Both the position numbers and the translations under genes were made by a program. A DNA stretch of 64,000 bases. Origin: Flectobacillus longus. Lineage in GTDB: Bacteria; Bacteroidota; Bacteroidia; Cytophagales; Spirosomataceae. Shown piece after piece: positions 47,592 to 56,764 of this stretch (position 1 is the first letter of the stretch; every line of letters starts with the position of its first letter). The DNA is taken from contig NZ_JASHIC010000026.1 of assembly GCF_030056705.1 (NCBI RefSeq), positions 62,001 through 126,000 of the forward strand, written 5' to 3'. The notes beneath the pieces were generated by a model that worked only from the letters and a program-made list of their open reading frames with translations, did not search any database and was not told the origin of the DNA.

Positions 47592-47652
47592 TTTTAACGT
47601 AGTGGCAACCCTTGCGGTTGCCGTACTGCAAGAGTTGTCGCTACACTGTTTT
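47592..47652. repeat. Nested hairpin repeat
   Basis: GTGGCAACC and GGTTGCCGTAC form a short stem near 47602-47626. The outer GTAGTGGCAAC also resembles the complement of GTTGTCGCTAC at 47636-47646. Nothing coding is seen; it looks like another REP-type element. Confidence 0.5.
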
Positions 47653-47727
47653 GTTTGAAAGACAAAATAAAACTCGTACACAACTAATTCACAATTCGAG
47701 ATTTACAATGCAAAATTGACACATAGT

Positions 47728-47937
47728 ATGGAAAATAAAATAAGATTTTTACCTAACAAATGGAAAGTATTTGGCGCCTTAATCGGTGCCATTGGAGGAT
47801 ATTTCTATTGGTCAGAAATAGGTTGTTTGACTGGTACTTGTCCCCTCAAATCGCAATGGCAAACGATGGTGCCGTATGGTGCAGTACTAGGTTTTACGAT
47901 TTCAGGAATCATAACTGATATTTTGAAAAAGAAATAA
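47728..47937 (+). CDS. DUF6132-like small membrane protein
   Basis: The ATG at 47728 (MENKIRFLPNKW) gives a 69-residue protein with two membrane helices (VFGALIGAIGGYFYW and YGAVLGFTISGIITDIL). The two-cysteine motif GCLTGTC between them matches the DUF6132 pattern, in which two Cys flank an STG-like turn. The Cys pair could bind metal or handle sulfur. Family members often lie near rhodanese and thioredoxin-like genes, in line with the DsrE/cytochrome neighbours here. Confidence 0.75.
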   Translation: MENKIRFLPNKWKVFGALIGAIGGYFYWSEIGCLTGTCPLKSQWQTMVPYGAVLGFTISGIITDILKKK

Positions 47938-48041
47938 AACGTACATAATTAGCATGAGTCAAATGTGAAAAGAGGTATTGTTATTATTTGTCCTTAAATT
48001 GTACAAAAAAATACCTTCTTTTCATATTTATTCGATTCATT

Positions 48042-48926
48042 ATGTTATTATCCAAAAAACTTAAAATTGTGCTATTAGGCGTGTTTTCACTACTTACGTC
48101 AATATCTTTCGCTTCGACGGTTGATAGCTTGGACGTACCAAGCGCTGTTATGAACAAAACTTACAAGTCGGCGGTAGTATTGCCCAATTCCTACGCCAAA
48201 AACAAATCCTCTTATCCTGTGCTTTATTTGCTTCATGGCGGAGGCGGGCATTTTAGGGACTGGCTAACGTCTACTCCTGATAAGATGCTTGTCAAAAACT
48301 TGGCAGATCAGTACAATATGATTATCGTAATGCCCGAAGGCGAAACTTTTGGTTGGTATTTAGATAGTCCTTACGATGCCACAAACAAATTTGAAACTTA
48401 TATTACCAAAGAGGTTATTCAGAAAATTGATAATACTTACCGAACGGTTAAAGATAAAAAAGGAAGAGTTATCACAGGTTTATCGATGGGCGGTCACGGT
48501 GCTATGTATTTGTCTACCCGTCATCCCGAATTGTTTGCTGCCGCTGGAACGATGAGTGGTGCTATGGATATGAATTATACCAAATTCAAAATCAATGAGG
48601 CTTTTACACAATCGCTCAAAGATAGATTCCAGAAATTACTGGGAACTTCGGATGTAAGTCAGGAAGTGTTTTTCAAAAATTCTGTAGTGAATATGGCTGA
48701 AACGATAAAAGCCAATAACCTGCCAGTGACGATTGATTGTGGTGTCGATGATTTTTTGATAGACGTAAATCGTGAATTGCACCGACGTTTAGTCTATAAC
48801 GGAACACCTCACGATTACACTGAGCGCCCAGGTGCACATACGTGGGAGTATTGGCAAAATTCTTTGCCATATCATGTATTGTTTTTTCATAAAATTTTAA
48901 AAACAAATGGTGTAACTGTGGAGTAA
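48042..48926 (+). CDS. Secreted esterase (esterase D / S-formylglutathione hydrolase-like fold)
   Basis: The start at 48042 (MLLSKKLKIVLLGVFSLLTSISFA) gives a signal peptide and 294 residues. Catalytic elements of the alpha/beta-hydrolase fold are the elbow GLSMGG, the acid in DCGVDDF and the His in RPGAHTWEYW. The early LLHGGGGHFRDW forms the oxyanion region. This esterase group includes acetylxylan and feruloyl esterases, so a role in polysaccharide side-chain removal is plausible. It is followed by a strong terminator. Confidence 0.87.
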   Translation: MLLSKKLKIVLLGVFSLLTSISFASTVDSLDVPSAVMNKTYKSAVVLPNSYAKNKSSYPVLYLLHGGGGHFRDWLTSTPDKMLVKNLADQYNMIIVMPEGETFGWYLDSPYDATNKFETYITKEVIQKIDNTYRTVKDKKGRVITGLSMGGHGAMYLSTRHPELFAAAGTMSGAMDMNYTKFKINEAFTQSLKDRFQKLLGTSDVSQEVFFKNSVVNMAETIKANNLPVTIDCGVDDFLIDVNRELHRRLVYNGTPHDYTERPGAHTWEYWQNSLPYHVLFFHKILKTNGVTVE

Positions 48927-48935
48927 AAAAGTGTT

Positions 48936-48969
48936 AAACAGCCTCAAAGACAAATCTTTGAGGCTGTTT
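48936..48969 (+). terminator. Terminator after the esterase gene
   Basis: AAACAGCCTCAAAGA (48936-48950) pairs perfectly with TCTTTGAGGCTGTTT (48955-48969) around a 4-nt loop and ends in a T run. Confidence 0.85.
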
Positions 48970-48983
48970 GCCGAATAATCTGA

Positions 48984-48991
48984 TACATTTG
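48984..48991 (+). promoter_or_regulatory. Promoter -7 box before the barrel protein gene
   Basis: TACATTTG is an exact -7 match 85 nt before the start codon at 49077. A TTG at 48958-48960, inside the preceding terminator, gives a 23-nt spacing. Confidence 0.4.
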
Positions 48992-49076
48992 CCCTTTTGG
49001 AAATATTCTACTACCTTCAAGCGCACAAAACATTTTTATAATTCCTATTTTTAATAATTTCTACCCAAATATTATC

Positions 49077-50303
49077 ATGAGAACAAAAAATAGCCTATTA
49101 TTCAACTGTCTTCTTTGTTTGTTATTTTCTACTAAAAGCTTTGGTCAATATGATATTCGAGCCGACGGAATAGTTTATGTTAAGAACCGAGAAGCGCCTA
49201 TCAAAGGAGCCGTCAAGTTTACAAATCATTATACCAAAGTATCTATTTTAAAAGAAAACGACCAATACACAACCCTACCAATTTCACAAATCGATTCAGT
49301 CAAAACGGAAGGCAAGTACCTATTTGTAGTCAAAGAGTTTAAAGAAAATCCAATTTTACTAGAGGCAAGTGTCATTGCACCTGTTTCACTATTTTTCAGT
49401 AGAAAATTACAGATGTTTTTTTACTCAAAAGGTAAAGAAGTTGTCCTAATTCCAAAAGAAAAACTTCGGGGATATTTGCTTGTATTTTTTCCTGATTTTT
49501 CTTACACTCCCAAATTGAGATCAGCAGGCTACCAGAAGATAAAATATAAGGAAGAGTACCTATCGCAACTGGTTACTACCTACAATGAAGAGATTTATCC
49601 AAAATATTATCCCAAGGTTTACCCTTTGCCGAGTCAAAAGTTTAAGATAGATGTTTCCCCTTTTTTGGGAATGAATGTCAATTTAAACAATAGTAAATTT
49701 TTTGAAAAACCAGAAGTAATTGATTACAGACTCAATCTACAGCCTCAAATTGGATTCACTATTAATTTTGAAGGTAAAAGTAGAATATCGATGCAGCTAG
49801 ATACTTATTGGACAAAATTGACAGGAGAATTGCCAATTAATCTGGGTGAAAAGTACACCAGTATGAAGGACGCATATCAGTACTTTAGCATAGGAAAATT
49901 TGATTTATCTGGGATTGGGTTTGATGCAAAGTTCAAATACTTATTAGGTAGGACTATCAATGTCAAACATCCACTCAGGCTATTTGCTGGACCTTCTTTG
50001 TTTATGCCATTAAAAGCTTCAAGTGTAATTTACAATACTGTTCCAATATACGAAGCACCTGACGTGGTATTTGTACCTCAATTAGCGGGCGCTTCAAGTA
50101 ATGATTCGCCAAACATATTGATTGGAGTAAATATGGGATTGGATTCACAATGGCAACTTTCAACCAAGTATGATTTTCATGTAGAAGCCAAATTGAAATA
50201 TTTGCAAATGCCCAATTCATACATGGACTGGCGAGGTTCAAAAGCTACCTATAGCCTCAATTCACTTCAGTTAGGATTAGGTGTATTCTTTACCTATCGT
50301 TGA
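49077..50303 (+). CDS. Hypothetical outer-membrane beta-barrel protein
   Basis: This 408-residue protein has a signal peptide (LLCLLFSTKSFGQ). The first ~150 residues are a soluble domain (PIKGAVKFTNHYTKVSI). The C-terminal half alternates hydrophobic strands (IDVSPFLGMNVNL, RLFAGPSLFMPL, SLQLGLGVFFTYR) ending in an aromatic residue pattern, typical of small porin-like barrels. I do not recognise a specific family. The function is unknown. Confidence 0.75.
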   Translation: MRTKNSLLFNCLLCLLFSTKSFGQYDIRADGIVYVKNREAPIKGAVKFTNHYTKVSILKENDQYTTLPISQIDSVKTEGKYLFVVKEFKENPILLEASVIAPVSLFFSRKLQMFFYSKGKEVVLIPKEKLRGYLLVFFPDFSYTPKLRSAGYQKIKYKEEYLSQLVTTYNEEIYPKYYPKVYPLPSQKFKIDVSPFLGMNVNLNNSKFFEKPEVIDYRLNLQPQIGFTINFEGKSRISMQLDTYWTKLTGELPINLGEKYTSMKDAYQYFSIGKFDLSGIGFDAKFKYLLGRTINVKHPLRLFAGPSLFMPLKASSVIYNTVPIYEAPDVVFVPQLAGASSNDSPNILIGVNMGLDSQWQLSTKYDFHVEAKLKYLQMPNSYMDWRGSKATYSLNSLQLGLGVFFTYR

Positions 50304-50418
50304 TAACTATTCTTTTAAAAAGAGGATTAAAAACGCTTGTTTATCCAAAAAATTAATCAATCCAACGGGTATTCAAGCGTTTCTCCTTACTTTCGTAGTC
50401 AAATAAAAGGAATCAAAT

Positions 50419-51105
50419 ATGATGGATATTCTAGTAATTGAAGACGATTTAAGAGTTTCGGAGCTAATCAAGCGAGGTTTGGAGGAGCAAGGTTTTTCGG
50501 CTACAGTAGCATACGACGGTGTTATGGGGAAAAAATTAGCCCTTCAGCACCCTTATGAGTTGATTATTACAGATATTATTTTGCCCAAGATGGATGGTCT
50601 CGAATTGTGCAAGCAATTGCGACAAGCAAGCCTCGAAATTCCTATTATCATGCTCACCGCTTTGGGTACTACCGACGACAAACTCGAAGGCTTTGATGCT
50701 GGTGCTGATGATTATTTGGTAAAGCCATTTGAAATAAGAGAACTGATGGCTCGTATTCGGGTGCTTCTCAAACGCCAAAGCAAAAATCCACAGACTTACA
50801 GCAATGTGCTCAAATACGATGAATTAGAATTGAATCTCCAAAACAAAACTGTGAAAAGGGGAGAGCTAGATATCGATTTAACTCCTAAGGAATTTAAGTT
50901 GCTAGAATATTTACTTCAACATCCAGAAAGAGTCCTTTCGAGAACCGAAATCGCAGAAAAAGTTTGGGATACTCATTTTGACACGGGTACTAATTTTATC
51001 GATGTGTATATCAATTATCTTAGAAAAAAGATTGATAAAAGTTTTGAGAAAAAATTGATTCACACTAAATCAGGCATGGGCTTTATTCTTAAATCAGACT
51101 TATGA
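50419..51105 (+). CDS. OmpR/CusR-type response regulator (metal efflux operon)
   Basis: The 228-residue regulator has E8-D9-D10, phospho-acceptor D52 (LIITDIILP) and K102 (YLVKPF), followed by an OmpR-type winged helix (about 135-226, TPKEFKLLEYLLQHPERVLSR). Its stop overlaps the kinase start by 4 nt. It lies directly upstream of a CzcCBA/CusCBA-type operon, so control by heavy metals is likely. The sequence is clearly related to the regulator at 35326, suggesting two parallel modules. ATG 50422 is an equally good start. Confidence 0.95.
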   Translation: MMDILVIEDDLRVSELIKRGLEEQGFSATVAYDGVMGKKLALQHPYELIITDIILPKMDGLELCKQLRQASLEIPIIMLTALGTTDDKLEGFDAGADDYLVKPFEIRELMARIRVLLKRQSKNPQTYSNVLKYDELELNLQNKTVKRGELDIDLTPKEFKLLEYLLQHPERVLSRTEIAEKVWDTHFDTGTNFIDVYINYLRKKIDKSFEKKLIHTKSGMGFILKSDL

Positions 51106-52472
51106 AAATACGGACTAAAATTAGCCTTTTGTTTATCTTTCTGTCAGTCATTATTTTGTTTGCTTTTGCAAGTTTGATATACCTTTCTGCCAAAAGAGAT
51201 AGAGAAGTCCAGTTTTTTACCAGACTCAAAAAAGAAGCTGTAACAAAGGCTAATCTCTTTTTTGATGCCCAAGTAAGTGCCAAAACCCTCCAACGTATTT
51301 ACAAAAACAATCGCCAGACTATCAGTGAAGTTGAGGTAGCGATTTATGATTCTACCTTTAACTTGGTATATCATGATGCTTCGGAACTGGATTTTGTGAA
51401 GGAAACCAAAGAAATGATGCACACTGTTTTTAGTAATGGACAAGTGCGTTTACAGAAAAACAATTGGGATATTATTGGTATTAAATACAAGTACGAAGGA
51501 AAAAAATATTTAGTCACTGCTGCCGCTTACGACCAGTTTGGGTACAATAAATTGCAAACACTTTTTGAAAGTACAATCGCTTTTTTTGTGCTTTCAATCA
51601 TCATGATTTACATTATCGCTTATTTCTTTGCGCTTCATGTGCTTGACCCTATCAGAGAAATGACCGATAAAGCCAAACAGATTTCGGGTACTAATCTGGA
51701 CCTTCGATTGGTGACTACGCCAGACAAGGATGAATTAACAGAATTAGCCGAAACTTTCAATCAAATGCTGAATCGATTGGAAAATTCGTTTGATGCCCAA
51801 AAAAGCTTCGTCTCCAATATCTCTCATGAATTACGTACTCCACTGGCAGCTATCGTGGCAGAACTGGAACTAACCAGCGAAAAGGAACGCACAAATACCG
51901 AGTATAAATTGGCTATTCATAATGCCCTCAACGACGCCCGAAAAATGGTACGTTTGTCTAATAGCCTCCTCGATTTTGCCAAAGCAAGTTATGACCCTTC
52001 CGAAATATCATTTCGTCTTGTGAGAATCGACGAACTGATTTTGGATGCTTGTTTGTTGATTCAAAAATCAAATCCAGATTATAAGATTGATATTCATTTT
52101 GAAGAAGATTTTGAAGATGATGACCAAATCTCAGTCAACGCCAACGAATATCTTCTTAAAACGGCTTTTGTGAATTTGATGGAAAATGGCTGTAAGTTTT
52201 CCCCTGAAAAACAAATGTTGGTGGCCATCTTTTTTGACAAAAATGGTATTTTAGTCTCCTTTGAAGACCATGGAATAGGCATTTCCGAAAAAGACTTGGA
52301 AAGACTTTTTACGCCATTTTTTAGAGGAGAAAACAAAAGCCATGCCGACGGAAATGGTATAGGTTTATCACTCACCAAACGCATTGTAGAACTGCATGGA
52401 GGAAGCATTCAGGTGAAATCTATTAAGTCTCAAGGAACAACATTTCTTGTTCATTTGCCATATACACATTGA
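51102..52472 (+). CDS. Membrane sensor histidine kinase (metal efflux operon)
   Basis: This 456-residue kinase has helix 1 at about 8-29, a periplasmic domain and helix 2 at about 157-178. HAMP (about 180-230, LDPIREMTDKAKQISGTNLD), HisKA with His242 (NISHELRTP) and HATPase (ENGCKFS, DHGIGIS, GNGIGLSLTKR) domains follow. Genes of this layout next to CzcCBA pumps sense periplasmic metal. No Met- or His-rich metal site is obvious in the sensor domain, so the metal cannot be named. Confidence 0.95.
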   Translation: MKIRTKISLLFIFLSVIILFAFASLIYLSAKRDREVQFFTRLKKEAVTKANLFFDAQVSAKTLQRIYKNNRQTISEVEVAIYDSTFNLVYHDASELDFVKETKEMMHTVFSNGQVRLQKNNWDIIGIKYKYEGKKYLVTAAAYDQFGYNKLQTLFESTIAFFVLSIIMIYIIAYFFALHVLDPIREMTDKAKQISGTNLDLRLVTTPDKDELTELAETFNQMLNRLENSFDAQKSFVSNISHELRTPLAAIVAELELTSEKERTNTEYKLAIHNALNDARKMVRLSNSLLDFAKASYDPSEISFRLVRIDELILDACLLIQKSNPDYKIDIHFEEDFEDDDQISVNANEYLLKTAFVNLMENGCKFSPEKQMLVAIFFDKNGILVSFEDHGIGISEKDLERLFTPFFRGENKSHADGNGIGLSLTKRIVELHGGSIQVKSIKSQGTTFLVHLPYTH

Positions 52473-52589
52473 TTTCATCTACATCTTCTCATATCACAAC
52501 TTATAATTCTTCTATTTTATCGCACTTTTCTAATAAATTTCTAATTTTTTTCTATTAGAGCTCTAACGGCTATTCTTAATCGTAAAACA

Positions 52590-52597
52590 TAGTTTTG
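52590..52597 (+). promoter_or_regulatory. Promoter -7 box of the czc-like operon
   Basis: TAGTTTTG is an exact -7 match. A transcript starting a few bases later would have a leader of only about 20-25 nt before ATG 52628, which supports that start codon. Confidence 0.45.
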
Positions 52598-52627
52598 TAC
52601 CGCTATACGATGACCCTCAATGCAATG

Positions 52628-53875
52628 ATGAAGAGAATAAAAATAGTCCTTTTACTCTCGCTGGTAGTCGGCAAAGGTTATGCTCAAAATGTGATAAGCC
52701 TAACACAAGCCCTCAAAACTGCCACCGAGCAAAACCCCTACATGAAGGTGGGAGCTTTAGAGGTTGACGCCTCCAGAGCCGATATTGTTACGGCTAAGTT
52801 GCGCCCCAACCCAATACTCAATAATCAGTCTTTACAGGCTCTTAGGCCTTCACAACTCGCCAATAATCCCAAATTGCTTACAGGTGAAAGTATGCAAACT
52901 TGGTGGCAGTTGACCAAAGAGTTTCAATTAAGCGGACAACGTAAAAATCGCATCGATTATGCTAACCAAAATGTCAAATTAGCAGAAAAAGAATACGCCG
53001 AATTTCAACGAGGTCTTTATACAGACGTTGCATTCAAATGGGTTGAAGCTTGGAATACAAGAAAGCAAATTGATTTGTTAAAAACAGCCGTAAACAATAT
53101 TGATACCTTGGTGACGATTAATAGCTATCGTTTCAAGAAACAAATTATTACCGAAACAGAGCTTTATCGTACTCAATTAATTGCCAAGCAATATAAAATT
53201 CAAATTTCTGAGCTAAATCAGGAGTTAAGACAGCAATTGAACGAACTGCAATTGATGATTGGTGCTAAAGAAAATTTGTCTATTTCAACGAGTGCTGACC
53301 TTGGAGTTGATAGTTTTCTGAAAGTAGATTCCTTGTTGGCCGATGCCTACGCAAGTAGAACAGATTTACAGTATTTTCAAACGCGACAAGGCGTAATGGA
53401 GTCGAATATCAAGTTGCAGCAATCTTTGGCTTTTCCTAGAACAGAGGCAGGGTTTATATACAACCCACAAAATACATTGCCATATTTCGGGATTTATGCC
53501 ACTGTAGAATTGCCATTTTTTGATAGAAATCAAGGCGAAATCAAAAAGGCAAAAGTGCAAAGAGAACAAGCGATTACACAAATTGAAGCCGTACAGAATA
53601 CCATCCGAACTGAAGTTCAGAACGCAAGTTTGCAAAGAGAAACTAATCAAAATAATCTAAAGAGTTATGCTTTGATTACCGAGCAAGCCGATCAAATCTT
53701 AAAAAATGTTCGCTATTCCTATTCGGTGGGTGGTACTACAATTATCGACTTTTTGGAAGCACAAAGAAGTTGGCTTGAAACGCAGCAACAATATACCAAT
53801 CTATTGCATAAGTATCACCAAAGCCAAATTCAGCTATTAAGTGTTACAGGTTTAATCAACAAATTGGCACAATAA
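52628..53875 (+). CDS. TolC-family outer-membrane channel of a heavy-metal efflux system (CzcC/CusC-like)
   Basis: The ATG at 52628 (MKRIKIVLLLSLVVGKGYAQ) gives a signal peptide and 415 residues; ATGs at 52610 and 52625 are alternatives. The long helical repeats (PNPILNNQSLQALRP, FQLSGQRKNRIDYANQNV) and the second repeat with RYSYSVGGTTIIDFLEAQRS fit CzcC-type channels. Its stop overlaps the adaptor's start by one base (TAATG), so the two are coupled. The pump gene itself follows only after the mgtE-DUF190 pair. Confidence 0.9.
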   Translation: MKRIKIVLLLSLVVGKGYAQNVISLTQALKTATEQNPYMKVGALEVDASRADIVTAKLRPNPILNNQSLQALRPSQLANNPKLLTGESMQTWWQLTKEFQLSGQRKNRIDYANQNVKLAEKEYAEFQRGLYTDVAFKWVEAWNTRKQIDLLKTAVNNIDTLVTINSYRFKKQIITETELYRTQLIAKQYKIQISELNQELRQQLNELQLMIGAKENLSISTSADLGVDSFLKVDSLLADAYASRTDLQYFQTRQGVMESNIKLQQSLAFPRTEAGFIYNPQNTLPYFGIYATVELPFFDRNQGEIKKAKVQREQAITQIEAVQNTIRTEVQNASLQRETNQNNLKSYALITEQADQILKNVRYSYSVGGTTIIDFLEAQRSWLETQQQYTNLLHKYHQSQIQLLSVTGLINKLAQ

Positions 53876-54945
53876 TGAAAAGAATCTTATTTATAGTATC
53901 GTTAGTTTCGCTTTCAATTTGGGGCTGCAAAAAGGAAACTAAGAATACCAACAACGATATTCAGTCGCCATCGGTATCAAAGGATGGCGTTACCATTTCG
54001 ATTCCAGATAAGCAAAGTGCTACTTTCTTCAAAACAGAAACGGTAGCTAGCTCGCTTATTTCGGCAGACTTGACAGCCCCTGCGCAAGTAGTGGCAACGG
54101 TTGTGGCTGATAAAGTGGTACTGTTCAGTAACCCTGATTTGACATCAGACTATACTGAGCTTTTGAATCACCAGTCTGCTATTGCTCAACGCAAAGCCGT
54201 AGTATTGCAAAAACAATCTGTCATTGCTCAGAAAGACGCCATTATCAAACAAAAGCAAATTGAAATTGAGCGTTTTGAAGACTTGAAAGCTCATGGTTCG
54301 GCAACAGGCAAGGACGTTTCTGATGCTCGTACGGATAAGTTGTTGGCAGAAAGTGAAAAGTCAATCGCACAATCAGAAAAAGCCAGTGCCGAAGCTGATT
54401 TGATTGCCGAACGCAGTTTGATTATTGAGCATAGTACCAATCTGAAAGTAGCAGGCTTTGACCCAGAAACCTTGATAGATTCTCCTGTAGGAAATGGTTG
54501 GATTATCGCAGATGTTTCTGAAAACCAGATTCTTAAAATCCATAAAGGTGCAAAATGCCAAATTAGATTTACGGCCTATCCTGAAGAAAATCATGTGGGT
54601 ATCGTCAACGGTATTGCAGACGTAATGGATAATACCAGCCACATGACTAAGGTACGAATCTTGATCAATAACAAACAAGCTAAATTCCGTTCAGGGATGT
54701 TTGCTTTGGTTTCATTTGGGATTAGTGAAGGTCATTTTATCAGTGTAGATAAAAATGCGTTGATTACCGTTCAAGGTAAAAACTTTGTTTTTGTGAAAAA
54801 GGACAACAAAAGCTTTGAACGCAGAGAAGTACATACAGGTCAACAAATTGGCGATCGTGTAATCATTTTTAGTGGTTTGCAAAACAACGAACAGGTAGTG
54901 AATACTGGCGCTATTCAGCTCAAAGGCTTGTCGTTTGGATATTAG
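53875..54945 (+). CDS. Periplasmic adaptor lipoprotein of a heavy-metal RND system (CzcB/CusB-like)
   Basis: This 356-residue lipoprotein has lipobox SIWGC (Cys18). The early part (FFKTETVASSLISADLTAPAQV) is the CzcB/CusB-like N-terminal region. A long coiled-coil hairpin (about 100-185, RKAVVLQKQSVIAQKDAI) follows, then a barrel and a membrane-proximal domain (VHTGQQIGDRVIIFSGL). It should link the CzcA-like pump at 56765 with the channel at 52628. No Met or His cluster is seen at the N-terminus. Confidence 0.9.
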   Translation: MKRILFIVSLVSLSIWGCKKETKNTNNDIQSPSVSKDGVTISIPDKQSATFFKTETVASSLISADLTAPAQVVATVVADKVVLFSNPDLTSDYTELLNHQSAIAQRKAVVLQKQSVIAQKDAIIKQKQIEIERFEDLKAHGSATGKDVSDARTDKLLAESEKSIAQSEKASAEADLIAERSLIIEHSTNLKVAGFDPETLIDSPVGNGWIIADVSENQILKIHKGAKCQIRFTAYPEENHVGIVNGIADVMDNTSHMTKVRILINNKQAKFRSGMFALVSFGISEGHFISVDKNALITVQGKNFVFVKKDNKSFERREVHTGQQIGDRVIIFSGLQNNEQVVNTGAIQLKGLSFGY

Positions 54946-55037
54946 AGGTGGCTCTTAGCTTAAATGTTTAAGTTAAAAGCTTGTTGAACGGGGTTTTTAT
55001 AAAAGGTATAATTTGATTTTTCTCCCCACCACCACGT

Positions 55038-56408
55038 ATGACTTTTAGAGAAAAAATCTTGAAGAATGACTTTTCAGACTTGTTGTTTAAGAGAGGTCAT
55101 AAAAATTATGTGCACCCATCAAAAGTAGCGCAGTTGTTTGAAACCCTACCTTTTGAAAATGCACTTAAAGCATATTTAGCTTTTGATGAGGAGACTCAAG
55201 TCAATGTTTTTGCGTATCTCGATACTGTTTTACAACAAGATTTGTTAGAAAATTTTTCGAGCAATAAAGCAAGTCATCTTCTTAGCAAACTCAGCTCTGA
55301 TGATAGAATGATGTTTTTATCGTCTTTGAAAGATTGGGAACAAACGCGCTATATCAATTTGCTCAATCAAAGTCAAAAGGAACTGACACATAATTTGTTA
55401 GGCTATCCCAAAGACAGCGTTGCGCGCATTATGAATACCAATGCTGTAACTATTCAGCAAAACAAAAGCGTATCAGAAGCCATTGATTATATCCGTCAAA
55501 ATTATACAGATAGCGAAACCGCAGATGTGATTTTTGTCGTAGACGAAAAAAATAAATTGATAGACGACGTACCAATTCGCCGATTGGTATTCAACGAACC
55601 AGACCAACGAATAGGGGAACTTTTAGACCATTTTTGTCCAAGTTTGACCATTCAGGAAAATCAAGAAAGTGCAGTAAGTATGTTTAAGGAATACGACAGA
55701 GTGACATTGCCTGTGGTAAACGAACAAAATGTGCTTATGGGAGTGGTTACGATTGATGATATTTTGGACGTCGCCGAAAGAGAAAATACCAAGGATATTC
55801 AGAAAATAGGTGGTTTAGAGGAGTTGGATTATCCTTATGTGCGTACACCTTTCTGGGATTTGATTAAAAAAAGAGCAGGCTGGTTGATTGTATTGTTTTT
55901 GGGTGAAATGCTTACCGCTTCTGCTATGGGGCACTTTGAAGCAGAGATTGCCAAAGCTGTAGTATTAGCGCTTTTTGTACCCCTCATCATTTCGAGTGGT
56001 GGCAATAGTGGTTCTCAGGCAGCTACTTTGATTATTAGAGCAATGGCATTAAAAGAAATCACCCTCAAAGATTGGTGGTATGTAGCTCGTCGAGAACTAC
56101 TTTCGGGCTTGACTCTTGGCTTAGTCCTTGGAGCTATTGGCTTTATTCGAATCGCTTTGTGGCAAAATATGGGCATTTTTGATTACGGTCAACATTGGGT
56201 ATTGGTAGGCTGGACAATCTTTTTCTCGCTGATTGGTATCGTGCTTTGGGGTACACTAACTGGCTCATTGATTCCGATGTTTTTGAAAAAACTTAAACTT
56301 GACCCAGCTACTTCGTCGGCACCATTTGTCGCAACATTGGTCGATGTCACTGGTTTAGTCATCTATTTCTCAATCGCTTCCATCATTCTTAAAGGTGCAA
56401 TACTATGA
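55038..56408 (+). CDS. mgtE: MgtE-family magnesium transporter
   Basis: This 456-residue protein has the full MgtE order. An N-terminal helical domain (to about 125) comes first, then two CBS domains (about 130-255, RIMNTNAVTIQ and LPVVNEQNVLMGVVTIDDI). The pore domain contains FVPLIISSGGNSGSQAATLI near 315-330 and DPATSSAPFVATLVDVTGL. MgtE is a Mg2+ (also Co2+) channel gated by CBS-bound Mg2+. Its presence between the adaptor and pump genes of a metal-efflux operon is unusual. Its stop overlaps the DUF190 start by 4 nt. Confidence 0.93.
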   Translation: MTFREKILKNDFSDLLFKRGHKNYVHPSKVAQLFETLPFENALKAYLAFDEETQVNVFAYLDTVLQQDLLENFSSNKASHLLSKLSSDDRMMFLSSLKDWEQTRYINLLNQSQKELTHNLLGYPKDSVARIMNTNAVTIQQNKSVSEAIDYIRQNYTDSETADVIFVVDEKNKLIDDVPIRRLVFNEPDQRIGELLDHFCPSLTIQENQESAVSMFKEYDRVTLPVVNEQNVLMGVVTIDDILDVAERENTKDIQKIGGLEELDYPYVRTPFWDLIKKRAGWLIVLFLGEMLTASAMGHFEAEIAKAVVLALFVPLIISSGGNSGSQAATLIIRAMALKEITLKDWWYVARRELLSGLTLGLVLGAIGFIRIALWQNMGIFDYGQHWVLVGWTIFFSLIGIVLWGTLTGSLIPMFLKKLKLDPATSSAPFVATLVDVTGLVIYFSIASIILKGAIL

Positions 56409-56704
56409 CACAGGTACAGATTTTCATAGATAAAGACGACCTCCTAGGTTCAAAATATGTGTATGATGTTATTCTCAAACATCTCATAGAGCATAATGTG
56501 GCAGGTGCTACTGTATTTGAAGGTTGGATGGGTTTTGGGAAAAACCATATTCTCAAGAAACCGCACGATTTGTTGTCATTCGATCACCCACCTCTGATGA
56601 TATCTTTTGTAGATGAGGATGAAAAAGTAGAGGAGGCGCTATCTTCTTTGAGAGAAATTTATAAAGGAGGATTGATTGTAAAATCAAAAGTTGAAGTGGT
56701 GTAG
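56405..56704 (+). CDS. DUF190 protein (PII/CutA-like fold)
   Basis: This 99-residue cytoplasmic protein is typical of DUF190: QIFIDKDDLLGSKYVYDVIL, then GATVFEGWMGFG, then PPLMISFVDEDEKVEEAL. The fold is PII-like, so it may bind a nucleotide or metal and regulate the transporter it is coupled to. The 4-nt overlap with mgtE suggests a direct partnership with that channel. DUF190 genes elsewhere accompany fluoride (CrcB) and Mg transporters. Confidence 0.9.
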   Translation: MTQVQIFIDKDDLLGSKYVYDVILKHLIEHNVAGATVFEGWMGFGKNHILKKPHDLLSFDHPPLMISFVDEDEKVEEALSSLREIYKGGLIVKSKVEVV

Positions 56705-56764
56705 CTTCAAAAGGTCAAATTAAGTAATTCAATTGGATAAACTTCCGAAATTCTATATTCCAAG

